Positions 11,556 through 22,517 of a stretch of DNA of 64,000 nt are shown piece after piece. How positions within the stretch are numbered: the stretch's first letter is position 1; every line of letters starts with the position of its first letter. The DNA is taken from assembly GCA_023055355.1 (NCBI GenBank), contig JALJCS010000039.1, forward strand, positions 455,001 to 519,000, written 5' to 3'. Origin of the DNA: Agelaius tricolor. Lineage: Eukaryota; Chordata; Aves; Passeriformes; Icteridae. A program made the position numbers and the translations under genes. The notes beneath the pieces are model-generated. The model was given only the letters and a program-made list of their open reading frames with translations. It searched no databases and had not been told where the DNA came from.

Positions 11556-12475
11556 ACTGTGATTGGCTTCTGCACAACGAAAGGACGAATGATCGCCGTC
11601 TTGTTTCCTGGTCCCGTGACAACGATGGCATTCTCACTCTGCAGACACAGAGAGACTCCCCCTATGCCTGAGAGAGATCCCAAGGGCGCAATCAAGCTCC
11701 AGTTGCGAGGCCAAAAGATGTAGGATATTACCGTGACATCTGCCCCTGTGTCGAGCATGCCTCTGACCTCTATTGTTCTGTCTCCACAAGTTAATTAGCA
11801 TGTGAGCGTGGGTCGATCTCGACCTATGTGCTTTACCCATGTGGTATGTATTTCGACATGTTCCCTCAAAGGAAGCCCTTCTTCATCGAAGATTGACATG
11901 ACTTCAATGGCGTGTGGTGGCAGAGCAAAAGCTCTCGCGATCTGAGTGTTTTCTGCCACGGTCAATGGTGGACGAAGTGCTTTTGCTAGAACTGTCAGTT
12001 CCATATTTTTGTCTGCGGAAACAACTGATGGATAAACAATAAGTTCAAGGATTCTGCTCCTGTCCTGTCCTATTATTAAGAAATCTTGTTTTTTGTGTGA
12101 ATCTCCGCGGATCCCTGTTGGAAACTCCGCATGACTTTCATCCAGAAAGCAAATTAATTTGGAAGTTGCCAGTGTGCACTGTGCTCCTGGTGGAAGGAGC
12201 TCTGGGTCGCTTGAGAATCGACTGAGGAGTTTGCTGAGGGCGTCTGCTTGACGATCCCCGATGATTGTCCTGTTGGTTGTTGTGTCACCGCCATCACTTG
12301 TGTCGACGCACGCTGACGGTTTGTGGACGCGCTCCTTCTCCTGTTTCCCGGAAGTGGTAAAGGATTCCCTTCCACATCTGTCTGGGAAAAACATTCCTTC
12401 ACAGAGTGTCTTCCTCTTCCGCACCGCGCACAAAGTGGCTTTGCAGGTTTTTGTGTCTGCACTTGTGGTGTGCAT
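11531..12475 (-). pseudogene. ERV-A dUTPase-protease (pro) region
   Basis: One minus-strand frame spans this region with a single in-frame TAA near 11795. The N-terminal part (about 12,210-11,880) has a degenerate trimeric-dUTPase-like pattern: PPGAQCTL, PTGIRG, FLIIGQDRS, and AENTQIARAFALP as the last conserved block. The C-terminal part is an aspartic protease with LDTGADVTVIS and ending WGRDLLA. This is the NC-dUTPase-PR order of betaretroviruses, with pro and pol in different frames. The dUTPase assignment rests on pattern only. Confidence 0.7.
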
Positions 12476-15462
12476 GTGGACAATTCTTTTTCAAGTGTCC
12501 AAACGCCCCACATTTGTAGCATTCTCCTCCTGATGGATTGTTCTTCTTCTGGATGGTTGCAAGAACTTTATTTATGTTTTCATTCTGTTGTTGGAGTACC
12601 TTTTCCAGCATCTTTTCAACCTTATCCTGATCTTCTGACTGCCTCTCCGGGTTTCTTCTTATCTGTTCTCCCCATTCTCCTCTCAGCTCATCCCTCACGA
12701 TCGACGCGACGTGCTGAGGTGTTCCCACTCTGCTGCATGCCTCCACCATCTCTGCCAAGGATGGCCATCCTGGCATTGCACTGATGACCCGTTGACAATC
12801 CGGGTTGGCATTGCCGAAAGCTAGACTTTCCATGAGAGGTTGCTTTGCCTCGTCAATCGTCACCTGTCGATCCACAGCTTGTGAGAGTCGATCTATGAAA
12901 GATGAGAATGGTCCTGTGGGACCTTGCCTGACGCATGAGAATGGGACGTCCGGAACTCCGGCCGGAGCAATCTGCAAGATCGCTTTGCGTGCTGCTTCTT
13001 TGATGTCATTCAACACCCGTCGTGGAAGCCGTGCTGCTTGCTCCACTGGATTGTCATCTGGAGGATCTCCTGCCAACTGTGCTTCTGTGAGGTTTGCGTT
13101 TGGCCCACCTTGATAGCTGGCTCTCAACTCTGTGAGATATCTTTGCCATCTTCTGTCCCAGATAAGACTTTGTGTGTCAGTGAGAATCATCGACACAAGA
13201 CATCGAATGTCGAATGGCGTGAAATCATATGTATTGAATGTCCCCTTCAGGAGCTGTTTGAAGAACTGCGAATTCAGACCATTGTTCTGAATGGCCTTTG
13301 ATAAGTCTTTGATCACTTCGTGACCCAACCTTTCCCACCTTGGATTTTGACCTTGTGCATCATATGTCACTGGCATTATTATGTCTCCTGATCCTCTGAT
13401 CAGACCCTTTTCTTTTGATAATTCATTTCTAATTTCCTTCCAGTCTATTGGTTCTATTGGTTGTTCTTCTTCCTCCTCTGGAAACTCCATTGGCTATTGC
13501 CTGCACAATGGAATCGTGGAGGCTCTTGGTGATCCTTCGCTCCATGTTCTTTGACTTGAGGTCTTCAGTCTTGCTCCTAAATCTGAAAAAGAAACTTGAG
13601 GCTCTCTTGAACATGTTCTTTTTGCTGCATCAAAAGACTGCAGAAGATTCCTTGCTGCTTCCGCTGCTGAAAGCATCCATGCTGGAATTCCCTCTCTTGC
13701 TGTAATGTGTATCATTTCTTCTCCTTGAGGCTGTGTTTCATCTGAGCTGTCTTCCACTTCATATAATCCTGAAGTTGATGGAAAATTATCCTTTTGTTGT
13801 GTTGTTGTTGTTGTTTTTATTTTCTTTAATGTAGTTTTCTTTTTATAAATTGTTGGAAAAAATTGTTGCATTGTTGCAGTTTGGCCAGCAGGTGATGTGG
13901 TGGCGCTGTCGAGCAGGTCTGACATGTCCTGCAATGTGATCGTCCCTCCACGAGGTGGCGCTGTCGCCTGCCTGGACAACCTTGATGACGACACGAACTC
14001 GATCGGTTCCTGCTCAGCAGACTGCAACGCTTGCAATCGTGTTTGAGACCGAGTTTGCATGGCTGTTGACTGAGCTGGCATTGAGGGTTGAATACTTGAA
14101 TGTTTCTTTTGAGTGGAAGGGGTTTGAACCATAGGGTTTGAGACTAAAGGCATCGAGACCGGAGAGGGGGTGGAGCCCCGGGATGTCGAACCCCGAGAGT
14201 GGCCCCTCCTCTTCGCCCGAGACGTCACAGAGGATCGGACCCGCCCCCATCCTCGCTCCGCAGGCACTCCCCGCGCATGCCTTCGGGGACGTCCCCTGCC
14301 TCCCCTGTACTGACGTCACTGTCTCGGTCTCGCTCCACCTCTGAAGTCTCCTCCCTATTGTCTGTTCCTGTCCCTCTCTCCTCCTCCTCTGACGCTGTAT
14401 CCACACCCCCCACCGAAGCGCGCAGCCCTCCCCCCGCGGGTGTCCCCTTTCGTGCCGCGATTCGAGCCGGGTCCAGATTTCTGGGTCTGACGTCACCACC
14501 GCGCGTCTCCTGCGTCCCCCCACGGTAGCCTGCCAGAGCTCTGCAGCTGCTCCGCCCTTGCTGCCCATGTCTGACGCTGCCGTGTCGGTTTTAGAGCACT
14601 CCCCGGCTGTCCCGCGAGCCTTGCTCATCACGCACGCTTTTGGCACCGCGCCAGCTGAGGCTGCCGCCGCTTTCAGCGTTGCGCTTGCAAAAGTCGCACC
14701 AGAACCCGTGTCTCCCATCGCCTCCATGCACCCCCCGCCGGCCGCCGCCGCCGCGCCTGTCGCGAGAGAGCGCATCCCCCCTCCCCGCTTGTTCCCTTTG
14801 AACCCCCCTCCCCGACTCCGCCACTTTTTCCACCTCCTCTCCCTCTGACTCCTGCGAACCAGGACGGTACGCTCTTAAAGAGTGACCTGCCTCCTCGATA
14901 TCGCTGGGAGAAAACCTCATTTCATCAGGGAGTGGAATAATATCATCTGTGTCTGAGTCAGAGCCTGAAGCCCCTGCACTCTCTGGGGTCTCAGGATGCT
15001 TTAGGGTGCCCTTGGGTCTTCGGGATGGTGGGACTGAAGGCAATGACATTTTTCCTTGTCCCCTTTTCTCGGGCACCTTTTCCACCAGGCCAATTGGGAT
15101 CAGAGCCAATCTCTGCTTTGAGCCTTGCTCTGCTCCCTCTGCCCCTGTGGGACTCGCAACAAGTTGTTGCCTGGCTGACCCTCTAAATTGAGTCGAGGTC
15201 GCCTCTACATAATTCTTGCTGAAGACAGCAATTTCAAGGCTGTCTTATCCTCATTGGTGGCTAGAAAATATAGGTGTTTATTAACTTCTTGCCAAAAGCC
15301 TACTTCAAATAACAACCGTGTTTCTGAGTACGGGTAATTACACCGCACCCACAACAATAATTCTCTAAGTTTTTTCTTTGGGATCCCCTTAGTGTGTGTG
15401 TCTGCCACGCCCTGTAGGTTGGACAGAATATCTATTTGTTCCTGGGAAAGTGTACCCCCCAT
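12154..15462 (-). pseudogene. ERV-A gag pseudogene
   Basis: Matrix starts at the ATG at 15462 (MGGTLSQEQ, a candidate myristoylation glycine) and its frame ends at 15205. A proline/serine/arginine-rich GC-rich region (about 15,100-13,500) is split over several frames. Capsid is open at 12399-13490, with the major homology region QGPTGPFSSFIDRL and a first zinc knuckle CYKCGAFGHLKKNC. The second knuckle CARCGRGRHSVKEC lies in a different frame (12154-12522), so an indel separates the two. Capsid and paired knuckles fit a class II ERV. Confidence 0.88.
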
Positions 15463-15854
15463 GTTCTTAATTCTTGACCTTCTCACCGAAAATCTGTCTT
15501 CAGAGCAGTCCGAAGGCTCCTGGTCTCTGCCTGCAGGTCACAGGCGATGGATTCGGAGGCGCCTTTCCGATTCCGATTCGGGCTGTCCTGCTACGAACTT
15601 TCTTCGGCCGAAGTGGAGCGCGATGTTCTCTGTGGCTGCTGCGTCTCCAAACTCTCCTGGCTGCTTTCTGGCTGCTTTCCCAAGGAGTTATCAGTGCTCT
15701 CCTGGGAATGAGTCCAGCTCGGGAGCTGCCCACTCGGTGCTTCAAGGCTGACCCTGTGCAAGAGGTGCACACCAGAGCTCACCATGGCTCAGCGAGTGCT
15801 GCCAGATGCTGGGTCGCCGGTCGCTGCTGAGCAGCCCCCCGGATCACCCACCGG

Positions 15855-15874
15855 GAGCCCACCCAGGGACGCCA
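15855..15874 (-). other. ERV-A primer binding site, tRNA-Asn
   Basis: The plus-strand sequence GAGCCCACCCAGGGACGCCA equals the 3' end of vertebrate tRNA-Asn(GTT) including CCA, as I recall that tRNA. Read on the minus strand it is TGGCGTCCCTGGGTGGGCTC, two bases after the 5' LTR end. The perfect 20-nt match makes the primer assignment strong. Confidence 0.85.
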
Positions 15875-15876
15875 AA

Positions 15877-16496
15877 TGTCGGGTCCGACTGTCTGTCTCT
15901 GCCCCGACACGGGTAGAGTGGTTCTTGGGTGGCACGCGTTTCAAAGGACGAGTCTGGACTCTTCAGCTTTTCGATCTTCAGATTGTTTATTGTTTCTTAT
16001 CTACAAAATTTTCTGTCTGCCCAACAGAGGTCTGATCTGCAAGGCAGCCACAGGCACTCTGACCACCCACGGGGCGGTCATATCTTTTTATACTAAAATC
16101 TACGTACATAATATTTACCTTTATTTCCCAATATTTTTCACCCATGTTAGCAAGTGCACCTTCACCATAAACCAATCCCCAAGTGCCAACATCACCACAG
16201 GAGATGGAGGACAAGAAGAAGAAAGAAGAAGGACAAGACACGCCCTGATCCCTCCATCTTGTCTCCATAACCCCCCTGTACCAAAAACCTTAAAGTTTAT
16301 ATTTCACCCTCTAAATGTGTCCCTTTTACACCCTTCACTCTAAAGTGATTTTCATGTCCTCAAATTCTTGTCACTTCTGTGGATGGATCAAAATCAAGCC
16401 ACCAAACACTCTTGGCAACATTCCAGGATTTCCGAGACCCCCCAAGGGTTCTCCTGGCATCTCTGGACATCGGGAACGATGTGCTGAGATCCCACA
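15877..16496 (-). repeat. ERV-A 5' LTR
   Basis: A direct repeat of 6928-7546. TATA box at about 16085-16092 and AATAAA (tttatt on plus) at 15986-15991, both read on the minus strand. Differences from the 3' LTR seen by eye include two substitutions in the first 15 bases and three changes near the other end. Confidence 0.93.
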
Positions 16497-16639
16497 TGCA
16501 CCCTGAAGCAGCAGCCAGGAGAAGTGCTGTAAGCAGACAGGGGCAGTTTTGGGCACCACTATATAAGAAGATAGTAAGCTATTAGCCAGAATGAAAAGGA
16601 GGACTGCAAGGATGGAGTGTGGTCTGGAGGGGAAGCCCT

Positions 16640-16930
16640 AGGTGCAGCTGAGGCCACTCTAGTCTATTCAGCCTGGAGGAGAGTAAAGGGCGTCATTGTG
16701 GTCTCCAGCATCCTCCTGAGGGGAATCAGAGGGGCTGCTGCAGCTCTTGTCACTGTTGGGAGCAGTGACAGCACTCGAGAAAAGGGCAGGGAGCTGGGAC
16801 AGGGCAAGTTTCATTTCCATATCAGGAAAAGGTTTTTCACCCAGAGCACGGTCAGGCACTGGCACAGGTTCCCCATTGACGCAGCCCAGCGGAGCCCGGG
16901 CCGGCTCTGGGGAAAACTCCGGCGCTGTGC
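16640..16930 (+). mobile_element. CR1 LINE 3'-region fragment
   Basis: The stretch ATTCAGCCTGGAGGAGAGTA through GGAAAAGGTTTTTCACCCAGAGCACGGTCAGGCACTGG matches the order of motifs in avian CR1 3' ends (AGCCTGGAGAA, GGACAAGG, AAATTCTTCAC, AGTGGGCTGCCCA), with many substitutions. It is an old, truncated copy lying beside the ERV-A 5' LTR. Confidence 0.6.
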
Positions 16931-16989
16931 CAGGAGTGGGGAACGGCCAAGGCGTGGGCTCTGCCTGTGGCTGAACCTGATGAGCCACT

Positions 16990-17650
16990 GCTCAGTGGTT
17001 CAGGATCTAATAACTGCGGCACGGAGCAGGCAAAAGAGAAGGAGGAGGCTCCTCCATTGTGAGGTTCCACAGGCAAAGGTTTATCCCAAGGGAAGGATTC
17101 AGAAGCAAAGAGCCACCAGCACTTCTGTGCAAGGCATTTTATAGGGGTACAACTCAGGGGGTGGATACAAACCATTGAGAAAGAAGGAATCTGCAGGGCA
17201 GGAGCGAGGGGGATTACATCAGTTGCTTGGGACTAATTAGGACAGATGGGAGGAGAGGGTAGGTGCCATGGGCCAGTGGGGTTTCCTGCAGTAGGGGAAT
17301 TCCAAAGGGGTGGTGCATTCAGGGATTGGTCCAAGACAACACTGACAGGGAAGGTTCAGGAATAAAGAGCTGGGTTACCCTGACAGGCAGGGAAGGAGCT
17401 GGAACAAAGAGTGGGGAATGCCATGAGGCACAGCTTTGAGGGAGGGCAAAACCTAGGGGTAAACCAACTTGGGGAAAACAGGGGGTACATTAGAACAAAG
17501 TATTATAAGATAACTGATCAATAAACACAAACTGCAACACCCCAGGGAAATGGGCACAGCACCAAGCCCGTCTGAGGCTGAGAAGTCTTTGAACAACATC
17601 GAGCAGTCATTCAAGTTTTTAGACACTACATCAGAAGTCAAGGGTTGTGA
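16990..17650 (-). mobile_element. LTR-like segment, minus orientation, borders uncertain
   Basis: A TATA-like CTATAAAATG on the minus strand (about 17,138-17,147) lies about 60 bp ahead of a weak TTTAT poly(A)-like site (about 17,080). The arrangement resembles the LTR-like segment at 20,655-21,239. It borders ERV-D but on the opposite strand. Confidence 0.35.
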
Positions 17651-17859
17651 ACTCTAGGTTTACATGAGTATATACTCCTGAGTTTTACTTTAGGCAGTGT
17701 TTTAAGAAACTTGTTTTATGTCCAATCATAGCCCAGTTCCTTGTAGATTGTGTGGAATGTGTAATCCTTTTGTTTTCATTGCTTGTTAGGACTATAAAAA
17801 AGAACATTGGTGCTGGGTGACTCAGAGACACCCAGTGTGTGTTAAGTGCAGTAATACAG

Positions 17860-19500
17860 GGCATAAAGAGAAGGAAAAGAGAAGAAGTAGTAATACATAC
17901 TGGTATGTTGGGAAATTAAGATAGCATTAAGAATGAATAACACAAGAAGTAAAAATGTTATTAAAAAGAGTCTACCAGAATGTATTTTAGCACATAAGAA
18001 AGCTTTGGGAGGAATCCTGGAGGGTAATTTTTCAAAGAAAGGTAATCTGATTAAATACTCTAACCCATGGTAGTAGCCTTGGTATCAGTTAGAAAGTGGT
18101 GAAAAGTGATCCCCTAATGGAACTTTAAATTATCATACATTGTGACAGTTGATATAATTTTTATGAAAAGAAGAAAAAGGAGATCATGTGATATATGCAG
18201 ACGTGTTTTTTACCCTGGAGAATAAACCTGAGTGGCAGAAAGAATGTGGCTTTGATTTGGCCCCACAGGACCCTTTAGTCCTAACTTTGGAAAGAAATAA
18301 CAGGCAGAAAATAAAGAGATGCTGTTCAGCATGTAGCATAGGGCAGAGATGTTTGAAATTGGCTAAAAAGCATGAGGAAGATTGTGTTCTAGGTGTCCAA
18401 GAGTTACAGCCGAGTTACCCCAGGCCAGCTTGGGTACACTCCCCCTCACCCAACCACTCCACACCCTGAATGAAACCCAAAAGGCAGTGAGGATGAGATG
18501 AATAATCCTGGTGAGGGGACAATTTCAGAGACCCCAGTGACAACCAACACAAGGAATAAAACCAAGGAAACTCTGCCTTTAGTCACCCCTTAAGGCAAGC
18601 ATGGGTCCCCAAGGAGAAGCCATGTGGGTGAACTTCTGCTTTTCTACTAGTGACCTGAATCATTGGCAGGAAAAAGTTAAAATTTCTAGAGAAAACCCCA
18701 GCAAAGTAGCAAAACGATTTGAGCTCATAGTCAAGAATCGAGACCCAGACTGAGGTGATACTGATTTCATGCTGACAGAGCTAAGAAAACCAGCAAAAGA
18801 GTTGGTGATAAAGGTAGCCAGAGCTCATGTGCAGGGACAAATTGCTAGTGGAGCCTGACAAGGTACAGTGGACCAGCTGTTTCCTACTGTAAACCCTTTG
18901 TGGGACCCGAATGATGCAGGCAGCTGTGCAATTAGCCAGATACCAGGAACTAGTCAAATTTGAATTAAAAAATGCCATTCCAGAAGCAGTAAATTGGTCA
19001 GTAATATATAATGTTACACAGGGCCAGCACGAGTCACCCACTGACTTTGTGAACAGGCTCTGAGCAGCTGCACGGAAACGCACAGCCCTGGATCCCTGGT
19101 CGGATATGGGAAAGCAGCAGTTCCTTTCCCTGATGTTTGGGCAATCTAGCCCAGATGTCAGGCAGGAACTTGAGAAGCTGAAAGAGCCTGTAAAGAGAGA
19201 CTTAAAGGCATTAATGAAAAAGCATAGAAGGTGTATGATAATAAAGACAGAGAAAAAGAAAAAGAACTCCCTGCAGCCATGGTGGCAGCTCTGGATCAGC
19301 TCCAGGGAGAGGATGTGGGCATGGATGAAGCAGAGGCAGAGGCCAAAATTCCAGAGGCAGAGGAGGTTCAAACCAGCCACAGGCCAAGCTGGGGCCAAAT
19401 CAATGTGCATATGTAAGAAAGGACACTGGAAATGCCAGTGCCCAGAGTTAGCAGACACAGTGCACAAAACTCTTGTAGCCACTCTAGATGGTAAGAAATG
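17860..19500 (+). pseudogene. ERV-D gag remnant (class I)
   Basis: Plus-strand gag fragments in several frames. A matrix-like part (about 17,940-18,470) contains LENKPEWQKECGFDL. The capsid part (about 18,600-19,230) contains a major-homology-like GQHESPTDFVNRL followed by DMGKQQFLSLMFGQSSPDVR. A damaged zinc knuckle (CICKKGHWKCQCPE) lies near 19,400-19,445. Layout and motifs are gammaretrovirus-like. Stops and frameshifts throughout mean no product. Confidence 0.75.
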
Positions 19501-19539
19501 ACCAAGACTGGCAGACCATCTTATCTAGATGATAAGAAA

Positions 19540-20650
19540 TGACCAAGACTGGCAGATCTTATCCTAGCAGGCCCACTGGTTAAAATACAGCTGAAGAATG
19601 ATAAGGAAGTTGAATTTTTAGTAAATACTGGAGACACATTTTCACTCTTGAATCAAGCATTGATACCCAAAAGTGAAAACTGTCTTCAAGCAAGACGAGC
19701 CACTGGCCAGCCAGAACAATGCATTCTTCCTGAAACTGCTTAAGTGTAAAATTGAGAAGAAAATGGGAATACATCAGTTTCTTGATTTACCAAACTCACC
19801 CAAATCTGCCCTAGGCAGGGATTTGCTGGAAAATTTAGAAGCGACAGTTCAGCTCAAAAAAAGAAAAATGAAATTTAAGGTACCTGAAGACAAATTGGTT
19901 TTAGCATTAGGACTGACAATTGACACAAGACCAACAAACAATAATAACTCTTTAGAGCAAGTATTGAATCAGCTGTACCCAAGAGTAGGGGATACCGATA
20001 GGCCAGGAAAATCAAAATGAGCAGACCCTGTAAAAATCAAGCTACAGACAAGAGTTAGGCCAGCAGTCAGAAAGCAATAGCCTTTAAGATTAGAAGATAG
20101 GAAAGGAATACAGGCAACAATCATTGAATTCCTGACATTAGGATTATTGGAAGAATGGGAGTCCAAATTTAATACTCCTAGACTGGCAATAAAGAAACCT
20201 AATGGAACTTAGAAACTAGTGCCATTTACAGGCAATTTATTTACAGGCAATTAATGATTTATGCCTGACTACCTTACTAGCTAAGCTTTGAGATGATTTT
20301 ATTTGGTTTCCAGTGATAGATGTGAAAGATGCTTTCTTCTGCCTGCCACTTGCGGAAGAAAGTCAAAATATATTTGCTTTTGAATGGGAGAACCCTAGCA
20401 CAGGCAGGAAAAACCAACTTAGCTGGGCAGGATTACCTCAAGGGTTCAAAAACATTCCCAGTTTTTGGGAATCAGTTGGCTGAAGAATTAGAGCTATGGC
20501 AATCACTGCCTGCGGAAGGAACACTCCTACAGCATGCAGATGGTTTGTTAATTGCTACTGACACTACTAAAGAATGTTTTGAGCGGGCAGTGAACCTTTT
20601 GAATGTTCTGGGACTGAGTGGTTATCGAGTATCTGCACAGAAAGCCCGGC
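19540..20650 (+). pseudogene. ERV-D protease and partial reverse transcriptase remnant
   Basis: Protease shows EFLVNTGDTFSLLN, where the family has LVDTGA, so the catalytic aspartate is replaced by asparagine. Reverse transcriptase follows: PRLAIKKPNGT near 20,180, VIDVKDAFFCLPL near 20,315, LPQGFKNIP near 20,440 and DGLLIATDTTKECFERAVNLL near 20,540. The remnant stops near 20,650, where an LTR-like segment begins. No connection domain, integrase or env follows. Confidence 0.78.
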
Positions 20651-20654
20651 TGGA

Positions 20655-21239
20655 GCAGCAGCTGTGGCTGTGCCCCTCCGAGGGGGCGCTCACACTCCCC
20701 GGCTTGCCCTGGCACAGCGAGCGGCGGGGACACTCTCCCGCTCCTCGGGAGGCCGCGAGAGTGGCTGAGGCTTTCGCCTGCTGCGGACAAGACACCGAAG
20801 CCACGCTGGTAGGAGAAGGAGAGGGGACTCCAGCTGGGGGCAAAGTCCAGCTTTATTAGAGAGCTCCAAGGAGATCTGCAACCCATGGGGATCCAGAGAA
20901 CTGGAGACAGAGAACTGGGCTGTGCAAGTTGTTATAAAGGGGAGAGTGAACAGGGGAGGGGATGGCCCATCTGCCAGTGGAATTCCAGGAGGGCGTGGGG
21001 AGCAGGGAAACAGACATGTAGGGGAACCAATGGGGGTAAACTGGGGGAGGGGCCCCCGGTGCCTGAGCCTATCACTCGACACCCTTGGAAGAAGTTTCTG
21101 GAGGGAAGGGATGGGCTGTGGAGTGACAGGCAGGACACAGGGAAGGGGTTGAGGGGATGACAAGGCAGTTTTCAGGGAACCAGGGAAGGAGGCAGCGAGA
21201 TTGACACTAAAAAGGAGGGAGGAGGCAAGGGGGCAGAAC
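20655..21239 (-). mobile_element. LTR-like segment related to the nested LTR at 21,672-22,281
   Basis: It shares ATCACTCGACACCCT...AGAAG.TTCTG and GAGTGACAGGCAGG, in the same order, with the nested solo LTR. On the minus strand a TATAA box (plus TTATAAAGG, about 20,931) lies about 85 bp ahead of AATAAA (plus TTTATT, about 20,852). The left edge meets the broken RT of ERV-D and the right edge meets the ERV-B 3' LTR. Neither end is certain. Confidence 0.55.
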
Positions 21240-22500
21240 TGTTAAATGTTGCGGTGAGGAACCAACCACCGACAAGTGAGTTCAAATTAAATGTATGTAA
21301 AATTATGTAAATTATGTATGTAAAATGTATGTAAATTTAATGTAATTTATTAATTGATAGTGCAAGCGATAATAGGCAAATTACAGCACTGAGTGAAGCC
21401 AACAAAAGGCTTGCACCCACCCGGGAGCGCTGGGTGTAGCCAGGGAGTCACCGCTCCGCCTTCGGCCCACACCACTCCGCAGTTCAGTCCTCCTTTTTAT
21501 CTGTTGTTGTTGGGTGTCCTTCTGGTGTTCTCTGCGTCTGCACCGATAGTTGCTAGGGGGTCTTATTCTGCCTTCTGGTGGTCGTCTGGACGATGGCTCC
21601 TGTCCTCTTCCTCGAGGTCTTACAATAGCCTTTACCATATATAGGCACATAGCTACATATAGTTGCACATTTGGAGCGGTGTGGCTGGTAGAATGAGAAC
21701 GCCCAGGCTAGGAACTGTCCAGCCCACCTCCAGCCAGTGGGGCACTTCCCCAACCCGAAGTCAGGTCATGTGCCTAAGGCGATGTTGTGCCTTGCGGATG
21801 TTGTCCGCAGAGATACTCCAATGCCACAGGAGAGAAGGAAGAGGCGACTCTCAGGTTCTTCGGGGTAGGAGGGTTTCTTGGGTGAGGAGAGGAAGAGCTA
21901 GGGAGAAGAGACCGAGAGAGCCCCGAGGTGGGGAAAACCTCAGATTATAAAGGGACTAGGAGGGGTAAAGGTTGACAAATCAGAAGAGGGGAATGAAGGA
22001 TACATTTGGGATTGACATAACAGGGAAACCAATTGAACACAGTTGCGGGAGGGGCCCTGGCCCCGTAACCAATCACTCGACACCCTGACCAGAAGATTCT
22101 GCAAAAAGAGGCAGGGGTGCCGAGTGACAGGCAGGCAGCCAGGGGTGGAGAACGAAACGATACATTTTGTAACTATGGTAACTGGGGAGGGGTTTGAGGA
22201 TTGACAGAAACTGGGAACTGGGCAAGACCATCAACTCGAACAACGGGGGAAAACCGAACAAACATGGAACAAACCACAACACACATTTGCTTAGTTAGCC
22301 TTTCAACATATTAGCTTCTGAGAGTTTGCGGTTTAAGCCTTAGAACATTTATTTTGCAATATATTAGCCCGTTATATTCATCTTGCAACATATTAGCTGG
22401 TTACATCTATCCTTGTGGTTTTTTTTCTATTTTTGGCTTCTCCCCCTCTTATAGTCTTTTTAGCAACTTGATGAACAAACTAAGACATTAACTCATTACA
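21240..22500 (-). repeat. ERV-B 3' LTR, split by a nested LTR
   Basis: It matches 31531-32112 and (inverted) 42146-42727. The minus-strand ends are TGTAATGAG and the complement of TGTTAAATGTTGCGG. The copy also has a local ATGTATGTAAA-type expansion at about 21,290-21,340. Removing the insert at 21672-22281 and one 6-bp duplication leaves about 645 bp. Confidence 0.9.
21672..22281 (-). mobile_element. Nested solo LTR with 6-bp target duplication
   Basis: A 610-bp TG...CA element inserted in the ERV-B 3' LTR. CACATT stands immediately on both sides (21666-21671 and 22282-22287), and the uninterrupted LTR copy at 31.9 kb has ACACATTTGCTTAG at the same point. The 6-bp duplication suits a class II ERV. 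No retroviral genes accompany it, so it is a solo LTR that arose after ERV-B. Orientation is inferred from its relative at 20.7-21.2 kb. Confidence 0.88.
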
Positions 22501-22515
22501 ATTCCCCCCTTTTTC
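22501..22515 (-). other. ERV-B polypurine tract
   Basis: The minus-strand purine run AAAAAGGGGGGAAT ends directly at the TGTAATG start of the 3' LTR. Confidence 0.85.
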
Positions 22516-22517
22516 TT

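Larger units (their letters stand above)
6928..16496 (-). mobile_element. ERV-A: class II (betaretrovirus-like) provirus with paired LTRs
   Basis: A minus-strand provirus of about 9.6 kb: 5' LTR (15877-16496), tRNA-Asn primer site, gag, dUTPase-protease, pol, env, polypurine tract, 3' LTR (6928-7546). The LTRs run TGTGGG...CCGACA on the minus strand. They differ at only a handful of bases by eye (about 1%), which suggests a fairly recent insertion. A dUTPase-like domain sits ahead of protease, as in betaretroviruses, whereas the Env TM resembles alpharetroviruses. Coding regions carry stops and frameshifts, so the copy is defective. No target-site duplication is visible: the 6-bp flanks are GCTGCC on the left and TGCACC on the right. 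Confidence 0.93.

Noticed and set aside
14014..14775. Separate gene in the GC-rich part of ERV-A
   Set aside because: It lies between matrix and capsid of gag on the same strand; the several open frames are shifted pieces of one proline/serine-rich Gag region.
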